Source: Mycobacterium colombiense (lineage in GTDB: Bacteria; Actinomycetota; Actinomycetes; Mycobacteriales; Mycobacteriaceae). From it: DNA of 58,471 nt. A program made the position numbers and the translations under genes. Positions 51,836 to 58,471 of this stretch are shown in pieces. The stretch's first letter is position 1. Every line of letters starts with the position of its first letter. Where the stretch lies: assembly GCF_001672755.1 (NCBI RefSeq), contig NZ_LZKI01000046.1, forward strand, positions 1 through 58,471. Direction: 5' to 3'. The notes under the pieces are model-generated. The model saw only the letters and a program-made list of their open reading frames with translations, made no database searches and was not told where the DNA came from.

Positions 51836-53338
51836 TCAGCCGTACGCGTCCCACCAGGTGTGCAGGTCTTCGACAGTGGCCGGGTCGCCGCTGACGTCGC
51901 TGAGCATAAGCCTCGCGTCGTTGGACCAGATCACGTTCGGGTGGTTGTTGTAGCTACCGCACGCGATCAGGCCGGCCATATCGTTGGGGGTCTCGTCGTA
52001 GTGCCAGCTGACGGGTGAGCGGCCCTCGCCGGGGCAGTTCACCAGGCTGACGTTGCCGACGTCGTCGTTGAAGGCCTTATTCAGCCGGTCGGGCGTTCCG
52101 AACAGCCCGTAGGTGGCCCGGGTCGGGCCGCCGGGCTGGGTGTTCTGTCCGCAGGTCACCATGGCCACCGCATGCACCCAGATGCTGCCCGACTCGGGAG
52201 TGGACGGCGTGCAGGTGCCCGGCAGGTAGCCCTGCGGGAGCAGGCTGATCAGTCGCGTCTGGTCGCCGCCAGGGGCGGCGGTGGACGGCGGCGCGGTCTT
52301 GCCCGAGCTCGTCCGGTACTGCGGCTGGCTGGTCGGTTTGAGCACCAGCCACACGCCGACGGCGCCGATCGCGACGGCGACGACTGCCGCGGCGGCCACC
52401 ACCGGCCAGCGGGTGCGTCGGCGCCGCGGCGGCGCGGGTGGGCTGATCGGGACCTCGGCGCTCGCGGTGTTGCTGCGCTCCAGGATCGTCGCGGCGCGTT
52501 CGCGTTCGGGGCTGGTCAATGCCTGGTGCGCGGCGTCCGCCAGGGCGCCGGCGGTGGGGTAGCGCTCACCCGGATCTTTGGCCATTCCCGCCGCGATCAC
52601 CGCGTCGAAGGCCGGGCTCACGCCGTGCGCGCTGGGTTTGGGGATGGGCTGCATCATGTGCGCGGTGATCAGCGCGCCGGTGCTGTCGGCGCCATACGGC
52701 GGCGCCCCGGTCAGGCATTCGTAGAGCACGCAGGCCAGCGCGTAGACGTCGGCGCGCGAGGTTACCTCGTCACTCGAAAAGCGTTCCGGCGCCATGTATT
52801 TCAAGGTCCCCACCGCGGTGCCCAGTTGGGTGAGTTTCTCGTCGGTCTTGGCGCTGGCGATTCCGAAATCGACCAGATAGGCGAAGTCGTCGCCGGTGAT
52901 CAGGATGTTCTGCGGTTTGACGTCACGATGCGTCACCCCGGCGGTGTGGGCCGCGTCCAGGGCCGACGCGACCTGGTGGATGATCGCCACCGCGCGGGGC
53001 GCGGGCAGAGGTCCCTCCCGTTCGAGCAGGCTGTCCAGGTCGACGCCCTCGATGAGGCGCATCTCCAGAAACAGCTGGCCGTCGATCTCGCCGTAGTCGT
53101 GGATGGGCACCACATGCGGCTCCAGCAACCGGCCGGTGATGCGGGCTTCGCGCTCCATTCGCTTGCGGAACACCGGATCCTGGCTGAACGTGTGCGACAT
53201 CAGCTTCAGCGCGACGGCCCACTGCTTGACGGTGTGCTCGGCCTCGTAGACCTCGCCCATCCCGCCGCGCCCGAGCAGCCGCCCCAGGCGGTACGGACCG
53301 AACATCGTCCCCGACCGCGACCGCTGCGCGTCGCTCAT
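51836..53338 (-). CDS. Transmembrane Ser/Thr protein kinase (PknF/PknJ-like)
   Basis: A 500-residue Hanks-type kinase. ATG 53338 is chosen over a TTG at 53350 because GGAG lies six bases upstream. The kinase domain covers about 15-280: GRGGMGEVY loop, K45, HRDVKPQN with D139, DFGIAS and the APE motif MAPERF. A basic juxtamembrane stretch (PPRRRRTRW) and one membrane helix (about 308-330, VVAAAAVVAVAIGAVGVWLVL) lead to an outside domain of about 150 residues with four cysteines (GTCTPS, VTCGQN, VNCPGE, IACGSY). The outside domain resembles the small Cys-containing sensor domains of PknF/PknJ-type kinases. A PknE-type kinase lies 111 bp upstream in the same direction, so the two may be co-expressed. 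Confidence 0.9.
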   Translation of the reverse strand: MSDAQRSRSGTMFGPYRLGRLLGRGGMGEVYEAEHTVKQWAVALKLMSHTFSQDPVFRKRMEREARITGRLLEPHVVPIHDYGEIDGQLFLEMRLIEGVDLDSLLEREGPLPAPRAVAIIHQVASALDAAHTAGVTHRDVKPQNILITGDDFAYLVDFGIASAKTDEKLTQLGTAVGTLKYMAPERFSSDEVTSRADVYALACVLYECLTGAPPYGADSTGALITAHMMQPIPKPSAHGVSPAFDAVIAAGMAKDPGERYPTAGALADAAHQALTSPERERAATILERSNTASAEVPISPPAPPRRRRTRWPVVAAAAVVAVAIGAVGVWLVLKPTSQPQYRTSSGKTAPPSTAAPGGDQTRLISLLPQGYLPGTCTPSTPESGSIWVHAVAMVTCGQNTQPGGPTRATYGLFGTPDRLNKAFNDDVGNVSLVNCPGEGRSPVSWHYDETPNDMAGLIACGSYNNHPNVIWSNDARLMLSDVSGDPATVEDLHTWWDAYG

Positions 53339-53449
53339 CGCCGACTCCAATCAACTCGCCGCAGGCCAACTCGCCGCAGGAAACGTACAACATCCCCCGG
53401 CTCGGCGATCGCGGCTCGCCCGGCCGCCGGCCCCGGTTGGGCGGCTTTG

Positions 53450-55258
53450 CTATCCGGTGAGTTTCGTCAGCCACGCCGGATTCTGGTAGTTCACCGCGGT
53501 GCTGCCGTCCCACACGAAGGGCGTGGAATTGGCGTTGTCTGCGGACAGCGTCGAGTAGCCGTTCGCCGCTTTCGCCCTGGCCGTGCCGACGTCGTCGCCG
53601 GACTTGATACAGGTGACGACGGCGGCATCGGCGCCGACCGTCTTGGCCAATTGCGCGAGCTCGCCGTCGGTGCGGTCTTCGGCGGCGCCCTCCTGCGGCT
53701 GAAAGTTGCTGGCGAACAAGCCGGAATAGAAGTCGGCGTAAAGCTTGGGGTCGTTCTGCGCGGCGACGCAGTAGGTGGCCGCCACCGCGCGTGTGGAGTA
53801 GTCCTGGCTGTGCGACTTGTCGTCGAGGAAGTTGAGCAGGTGATAGCGCACGGCGAGCTTCTTGTTGTTCACGGCGGTGTCGATGTCGGTGGCGTTCGAC
53901 CTGATGAAGCTGCCACACGGCGGGCAGATGGGTTCGTTGAAGATGTCGATCGTGGTCTGGGCCGCCGAACTGCCTACGAACACACCGTCATCGAGGACCC
54001 GCAACGCGACGGCGTCCGGCGGTGGCGGAGGCGGGGTCGGGGCGGGCCGGGACTTCGATTCCCAGGGGCGGACGACGCCGAGGATCACCCCGAGCAGCGC
54101 CACCGTGAGGGTGGCCGCGACAACGACCCACAGCCAGGGCTTGCGGCCCGGCCGCGCCGGTGGGCCCCAGGGTGGCGTCGCCGCGCCAGGGGCGTTCGTC
54201 CAGACCGGCGGGCCGCCCCACGCGGTGGGTTGCAGCCCCGGTACGCCGGAAGCCAGGGGTTGCACGGCGGCCGACGGCCCGGGCCAGGCGCCGACGGGTG
54301 GTTGGTGTGGCACGGGGGCGGGGGCGCCGGGTGCGAAGGCGCCGGCCGGCCGGCCGGCGAATGCGGCCGGTGGCGTTGCCATCTGGCTGCGTTCCAAGAT
54401 GTCGGTGGCCCGATCCTGGTCGGGTGCGGCCAGCGCGCCGTACGCGGCCGCCGACAGGTCACCGCAGGTGAGGAAGCGGTCCGCGGGGTTCTTGGCCATG
54501 CCGCGGGCGATGACCGCGTCGAAGGCGGCCGGGATGCCGGGTCGGGCCGCGCTCGGTCGCGGGATCGGCTGGTGCACGTGCGCGCCCATCACGCTGAGCT
54601 GGTCGCCGGTGTAGGGCGGCGAGCCGGTCAGGCATTCGTACAGGACGCAGGCCAGCGCGTAGATGTCGGCCTTCGTGGTTACCTCGGAGTCACCGAACCG
54701 CTCCGGGGCCATGTATTTGGCGGTGCCCACGGTGGTTCCGAATTGCGTGAGTTTTTCGTCGGAAGTGGCGCTGGCGATGCCGAAATCGACAAGGTAGGCG
54801 AAGTCGTCGGCGCTCACCAGAATGTTCTCCGGCTTCACGTCCCGATGCAGGATTCCGGCGGTGTGGGCGGCATCGAGTGCCGAACCGATCTGGCGGACAA
54901 TCGCTATCGCCCGCGGCGGGGAGATCGGCCCGTAACGCTTCAGCATGCCGGCCAGGTCTTTGCCGTCGATCAGCCGCATGTCCACGTACAGCTGGCCGTC
55001 GATCTCGCCGAAGTCGTGGATGGGCACGACGTGCGGTTCGTGCAGCCGTCCGGCGGTGCGGGCCTCGCGCTGCATTCGCGAACGGAAGACCGGGTCGTTG
55101 GACAGGGTGCGCGACATCAGCTTCAGGGCCACGATGCGCTCGCGAACAGTGTCCTCGGCCTCGTAGACGTCGCCCATGCCGCCACGACCAACCAACCGCC
55201 GCAGCCGATACGGCCCGAATTGCGTACCCTCCCGCGAATCCACGGTCGCGTCACCCAT
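53450..55258 (-). CDS. pknE: Transmembrane Ser/Thr kinase with thioredoxin-like sensor domain (PknE-like)
   Basis: A 602-residue kinase. The catalytic domain is intact: GRGGMGDVY, K46, HRDVKPENI with D140, DFGIAS and MAPERF. A long Pro/Ala/Gly-rich linker (about 285-365) precedes one membrane helix (WLWVVVAATLTVALLGVILGVV). The outside domain (about 415-602) is DsbA/DsbG-like: C445-P-P-C448 in EPICPPCGSF and a cis-Pro-type NSTPFVWDG near the end. M. tuberculosis PknE has this same design (566 residues) and answers redox and nitric-oxide stress. The present protein is slightly longer, in the linker. Orthology is inferred from architecture and position. Confidence 0.9.
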   Translation of the reverse strand: MGDATVDSREGTQFGPYRLRRLVGRGGMGDVYEAEDTVRERIVALKLMSRTLSNDPVFRSRMQREARTAGRLHEPHVVPIHDFGEIDGQLYVDMRLIDGKDLAGMLKRYGPISPPRAIAIVRQIGSALDAAHTAGILHRDVKPENILVSADDFAYLVDFGIASATSDEKLTQFGTTVGTAKYMAPERFGDSEVTTKADIYALACVLYECLTGSPPYTGDQLSVMGAHVHQPIPRPSAARPGIPAAFDAVIARGMAKNPADRFLTCGDLSAAAYGALAAPDQDRATDILERSQMATPPAAFAGRPAGAFAPGAPAPVPHQPPVGAWPGPSAAVQPLASGVPGLQPTAWGGPPVWTNAPGAATPPWGPPARPGRKPWLWVVVAATLTVALLGVILGVVRPWESKSRPAPTPPPPPPDAVALRVLDDGVFVGSSAAQTTIDIFNEPICPPCGSFIRSNATDIDTAVNNKKLAVRYHLLNFLDDKSHSQDYSTRAVAATYCVAAQNDPKLYADFYSGLFASNFQPQEGAAEDRTDGELAQLAKTVGADAAVVTCIKSGDDVGTARAKAANGYSTLSADNANSTPFVWDGSTAVNYQNPAWLTKLTG

Positions 55259-55429
55259 CGAACACTCCTCACCCGCCAGCCGTGCGCCGCAAACCGGCCG
55301 CCGGCGCCGGCAGCGGGCCGGCGACTGCGCCGAATCCGCGTATGCGGTGGCATGCAGGCATAAGGCTAAGGTTTTCGCGACCGCGGAGCACGGCGAATAA
55401 CGAAAGCCAGCTAATTCGACGGTGTGAAT

Positions 55430-55771
55430 TTAACGGTTGTCGTCGTCACCGGTGGCGCGTTCGGTGAGCCCTTCTCGGGACAGCGCCCGGACGAATCCGT
55501 AGGCCTGCATCCCGGCCGGTCCGGGGTTGTCGAAGATCCATTCGTTGATTTTTTCCAGTGCATTGGCCAGGTCGTCGCGCTTGACCCGCACCAGGTAGGT
55601 CTTTCGGTCGTCGTCGGGATCCTCGATGGAGTCTGCGACCGCGACGGGGTTCTTGAACGCGTAGGCGATGCCGTGCACCGCGTCGTGGTTCAGCGCCCAT
55701 TGAATTTCACTGGGGCGCAGTCGGTTCACCGCCAGATTACGGTAGTCATGGTCGTGGTCTGAACTGCTCAC
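55430..55771 (-). CDS. Hypothetical protein, unknown function
   Basis: A small acidic protein. From GTG 55771 it has 113 residues (SSSDHDHDYRNLAVNRLRP); the frame is open upstream to ATG 55873, which would give 147 residues with a less regular start. The core has a mixed alpha/beta look (EIQWALNHDAVHGIAYAFKNPVAV, DDDRKTYLVRVKRDDLANALEKINEWIF) and ends in a charged tail. No membrane segment, signal peptide or family is recognised. It lies between pknE and the RibD-C gene on the same strand, 123 bp downstream of the latter if the GTG start is right. Confidence 0.6.
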   Translation of the reverse strand: MSSSDHDHDYRNLAVNRLRPSEIQWALNHDAVHGIAYAFKNPVAVADSIEDPDDDRKTYLVRVKRDDLANALEKINEWIFDNPGPAGMQAYGFVRALSREGLTERATGDDDNR

Positions 55772-55894
55772 CTGGCCGGTGATTCCTATTCTTGATCGGG
55801 TTTGAAACCGGGCATTTTCATCATAGGAAGAGGCGCCGTCGGCTGCATGTTGAGCGCTTTTGTGCACCCGCATTTCCGGCGAGCCCGGCCGGGC

Positions 55895-56611
55895 TCATCG
55901 GCGATATTTCAAATACAGATAGCCGTCGCAGACCAACGCGTGCTCGAGTTGCATGGTGACCGGGGCGGGCAGCCGCGCCGGGTGTGGCCGCTGGCCCACC
56001 GGCTGGCTCGCCGCCAGCTTCGGGGCGAGCGTCACGCAGATTTCGGTGACGGCATCGGCTTCCACCAGCTCGTCGAGCAGTGTCGGGCCGCCCTCGCACA
56101 GGATGCGGCGCATGCCCTGCTCACGCAGCATCGCGACCGCGCGCGATACGTCCACCAAGTCCTCCCCGGCGACCATGACGTGCTGCCGGTCGTCGTCGGG
56201 GTCCTGTTGGGCCGCGGTTCGTGCGCAGGTCACCAGGATCGGCGGCTGATCCGGATTGCTGAACAGCCGGGGCGGTAGTTCACCGCTGCGGCTCACCACG
56301 GCGATGGGTGGTGGTTCGGCCCGCCCTTCGTGGTGCCGTCGGGCGCGCGCCGCATCGCTCAGCTTTACCGGGCCATAGTTTTCGGCACGCGCGGTGCCGG
56401 CGCCGACGAGCACGACGTCGGCGAGGCCGCGCAGGATGTGCAACAGCCGCTGATCGGTGGGGCATGACAGCGGACCGGCGCGACCGCCGAACGCGGCGGC
56501 GCCGTCGGCGCTGAAGATCATGTTGGCGCGCACGCCATCCGGGGCATCGGTGTAGAACGGCGCGAGTTCGATGATGCTGGGGACGGCACTGATCCTGGGC
56601 GACTCGCTCAC
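55895..56611 (-). CDS. RibD C-terminal-domain reductase (pyrimidine/dihydrofolate reductase-like)
   Basis: A 238-residue protein made only of the RibD C-terminal domain, an NADPH-binding dihydrofolate-reductase-like fold. Family landmarks are RANMIFSADGAAAFGG, DVVLVGAGTARAENYGPV and RILCEGGPTLLDELVEADAV. The deaminase domain of full RibD is absent, so a stand-alone reductase such as Rv2671 of M. tuberculosis is the closest model; that protein is linked to riboflavin-type and folate chemistry. GTG 56611 follows the stop of the flavin-reductase-like gene by 3 bp, so they form an operon, which suits a flavin- or pterin-related job. Confidence 0.85.
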   Translation of the reverse strand: MSESPRISAVPSIIELAPFYTDAPDGVRANMIFSADGAAAFGGRAGPLSCPTDQRLLHILRGLADVVLVGAGTARAENYGPVKLSDAARARRHHEGRAEPPPIAVVSRSGELPPRLFSNPDQPPILVTCARTAAQQDPDDDRQHVMVAGEDLVDVSRAVAMLREQGMRRILCEGGPTLLDELVEADAVTEICVTLAPKLAASQPVGQRPHPARLPAPVTMQLEHALVCDGYLYLKYRR

Positions 56612-56614
56612 GCG

Positions 56615-57112
56615 CTAGGCCTCATGGCCGGGTTCGAGCTCGCGCACGTCGCCGAAGGACACCCAGGTTTCCAGTTCCCTTGGCGGACTGCCGTCCACCG
56701 GTGCCAGCAGGTGCCCGACGTGGTCGCCCAGCGAGAAACGTTCCAGGATCTCACCGGCGAACCAGGCGGCGGCGTCGTCGAGGATGGGCAGCCGTTCGGG
56801 GCCGGGGTGCCAGGCACAGCGATCGAACTTGTCGACCTTGTCGCTGGTCTGGCTGCCGAAGAGTTCGACCACGTCGAGGTGGTCGTGGTCGAACACGTGC
56901 ACGGCCAGGTGGGAGGCGTCGTGGGCGATGCGGAAGGTGTGGTTGCGCCGGGACAGGCCGACCAGGAAGCGGGGCGGATGGATGCTCGTCTGGCTGGCGA
57001 AACCCACCAGGCAGCCGGCCGGGGTGCCGTCGGCCTGCGTGGTGACGACGTACATCGGATAGTTCAACAGCGCCACCAGCTTGTCGAATGCTTCGGTTCC
57101 CGGGTCGGACAT
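56615..57112 (-). CDS. Flavin-reductase-like (FMN-binding split-barrel) protein
   Basis: A 165-residue protein of the flavin reductase-like family. The N-terminal part (YPMYVVTTQADGTPAGCLVGFASQTSIHPPRFLVGLSRRNHT) shows the split-barrel FMN-binding pattern, with the conserved G-F-S/A-S-Q segment and the P-P segment after it. The HVFDHDHLDVVELFG stretch follows. It may reduce flavin or act as an FMN-dependent oxidoreductase; the electron donor is not evident. It is translationally close to the RibD-C gene (3-bp gap). Confidence 0.85.
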   Translation of the reverse strand: MSDPGTEAFDKLVALLNYPMYVVTTQADGTPAGCLVGFASQTSIHPPRFLVGLSRRNHTFRIAHDASHLAVHVFDHDHLDVVELFGSQTSDKVDKFDRCAWHPGPERLPILDDAAAWFAGEILERFSLGDHVGHLLAPVDGSPPRELETWVSFGDVRELEPGHEA

Positions 57113-57206
57113 CCGGTCAGACTTCCCCGTTCGGCCCGCGGGGAATCGCGTCGGCGCGAATTGCTCGGCGGCGGTGTGCGACCGACCCCGGCGAAATTCG
57201 CCGAAG

Positions 57207-58471
57207 TCAGGCCTGATTCCGGTTGCGCCGCAACCTCATCGGGGCAGCGAAGCGCCGAATCAGGTAGGCGGCGACGCCGACGCCCAGCACCACCACACCG
57301 GAAAGTACGGACCACGACGGCATCGCGAACGCCAGCATTACGCAGCCCAGCAGTCCGATCACCGGAATGGCGCGGTGCGGGCGCCCCTCGTCGGGGCCGA
57401 GGGTGAACGCGGAGGCGTTGGCGATGGCGTAGTAGATCAGCACGGCGAAGGAGGAAAACCCGATGGCGTCCCGAAGGTCGGTGGTGGCGGCCAGGATCGC
57501 GACGACGACGCCGATCAGCAGCTCCGCGCGGTGGGGCACCCCGAACCGTGGATGCACGGCGGCCAGGGCGTGGGGCAGATGGCGGTCGCGCGCCATGGCC
57601 AGTGTGGTGCGCGAGACACCGAGGATGAGGGCGAGCAGGGAGCCCGCCGCCGCCACCACCGCGCCCACCCGGACGACCGGGACCAGCCAGCCGGTCCCCG
57701 CGGCGCGGGCCGTTTCGACGAGCGGGACGGCGGTGTCGGCGAGGCGGCCCGGTCCCAGCACCGCCAGCGCGGCCACGGCCACCAGCGCGTAGACGGCCAG
57801 GGTGATGGTGAGCGCCAGAGGTATCGCGCGAGGGATGGTGCGCGACGGGTCGCGCACTTCCTCGCCGAGCGTCGCGATGCGCGCATACCCCGCGAAGGCG
57901 AAGAACAGCAGACCCGCGGCCTGGACGACACCGGCGGCGGTGACGCCGGCTGGGCGGAGTCGATCGGCGCCGGGCGCCCCGACGGTGAACGCGGCGACGA
58001 CGACCGCGGCCAGCACCGCGAGCACCGCGGCGACGATGATGCGGGTCAGCCAGGCCGACTTCTGCACGCCGCCGTAGTTCACCGCGGTGAGCGCGACCAC
58101 CGCCGCGACGGCCACCGCATGCGCCTGCGCCGGCCACGCATAGACGCCGACGGTCAAGGCCATCGCCGCACACGACGCGGTCTTGCCGACGACGAAGCCC
58201 CACCCGGCCAGGTATCCCCAGAAGTCTCCCAACCGTTTTCGGCCATAGACATAGGTGCCGCCCGACGCGGGGTATCGCGCCGCCAGCCGCGCCGACGAGG
58301 TGGCGTTGCAGTAGGCCACCACCGCGGCCAACGCCAGGCCAAGCAGCAGTCCCGAGCCGGCGGCACGCGCGGCGGGCCCCAGCGCGGCGAAAATGCCGGC
58401 GCCGATCATCGACCCCAGCCCGATCACCACCGCGTCGAAAACGCCTAGGCTCCGGCGCAGTTCGCCGCTGG
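57207..58471 (-). CDS. APC-family amino-acid permease (N-terminus outside the window)
   Basis: The frame runs off the right edge: upstream of the internal GTG 58430 it continues with LRRSLGVFDAVV, the usual start of helix 1 in this family, so at least 421 residues are present and only a few N-terminal residues are missing. Helix 1 VVIGLGSMIGAGIFAALGPAA has the unwound GSMIGAGIF substrate-binding segment of amino acid-polyamine-organocation transporters. About 12 membrane helices are present, and the helix 6-7 region FFAFAGYARIATLGEEVRDPSRTIPRAI is also typical. Substrate is probably an amino acid, but which is not clear. The last residues are basic (RRFAAPMRLRRNRNQA). Confidence 0.9.
   Translation of the reverse strand, partial: SGELRRSLGVFDAVVIGLGSMIGAGIFAALGPAARAAGSGLLLGLALAAVVAYCNATSSARLAARYPASGGTYVYGRKRLGDFWGYLAGWGFVVGKTASCAAMALTVGVYAWPAQAHAVAVAAVVALTAVNYGGVQKSAWLTRIIVAAVLAVLAAVVVAAFTVGAPGADRLRPAGVTAAGVVQAAGLLFFAFAGYARIATLGEEVRDPSRTIPRAIPLALTITLAVYALVAVAALAVLGPGRLADTAVPLVETARAAGTGWLVPVVRVGAVVAAAGSLLALILGVSRTTLAMARDRHLPHALAAVHPRFGVPHRAELLIGVVVAILAATTDLRDAIGFSSFAVLIYYAIANASAFTLGPDEGRPHRAIPVIGLLGCVMLAFAMPSWSVLSGVVVLGVGVAAYLIRRFAAPMRLRRNRNQA

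Noticed and set aside
52172..55363. Forward open frame of 1063 codons across both kinase genes
   Set aside because: It is antisense to two intact kinases with all catalytic motifs and has no motif of its own.

Overview
This looks like the chromosome of a slow-growing Mycobacterium, most likely the M. avium complex or a close relative. The DNA is very GC-rich. The gene set and order follow the M. tuberculosis Rv1708-Rv1713 block (parA-like, scpA, scpB, rluB, cmk, der), then a Rv1731-type gabD2 and a PknE-type kinase (Rv1743 type). Synteny and family names come from memory of those families; no search was run.

Layout. 1-4693: housekeeping operon in which every gene overlaps or abuts the next. 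4886-4959: tRNA-Pro(GGG). 5.0-8.8 kb: small mycobacterial genes, namely two tandem Cys-containing secreted proteins, a decayed third one, a Cys-repeat membrane protein, a DUF2510 membrane protein, a DUF4383-like membrane protein and a cyclic-nucleotide-binding protein. 8.9-13.8 kb: succinic semialdehyde dehydrogenase, a membrane fatty-acid desaturase, a PAS-ANTAR regulator and a Gap-family membrane protein. 13.8-14.97 kb: a 1.2-kb non-coding, AT-richer stretch. 14.97-46.55 kb: an MbtH-like gene and one uninterrupted 31.3-kb gene for a 10,431-residue non-ribosomal peptide synthetase (NRPS). 46.7-51.8 kb: a two-gene operon for the osmoprotectant dipeptide N-acetylglutaminylglutamine amide (NAGGN) and an MFS transporter. 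51.8-55.3 kb: two transmembrane Ser/Thr kinases, one with a CPPC thioredoxin-like sensor domain. 55.4-58.5 kb: a hypothetical gene, a RibD-C reductase, a flavin-reductase-like protein and an APC permease cut by the window edge.

The centrepiece is the NRPS. I read it as eight modules: C-A-T-E / C-A-nMT-T / C-A-T / C-A-T / C-A-T-E / C-A-T / C-A-T-E / C-A-T-TE. It starts with a condensation domain, so the product should be an N-acylated octapeptide with residue pattern D, N-methyl-L, L, L, D, L, D, L, released by a thioesterase. The condensation-domain subtypes agree with this: the three that follow an E domain are of one type and the four internal others are of another. The first four positions repeat the D, N-Me, L, L pattern of the M. 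avium subsp. paratuberculosis lipopentapeptide L5P. This synthetase therefore looks like an expanded, eight-residue relative of the L5P enzyme. The MbtH protein would serve its A domains, and the Gap-like protein (family of the glycopeptidolipid export factor) may help place the product at the cell surface.
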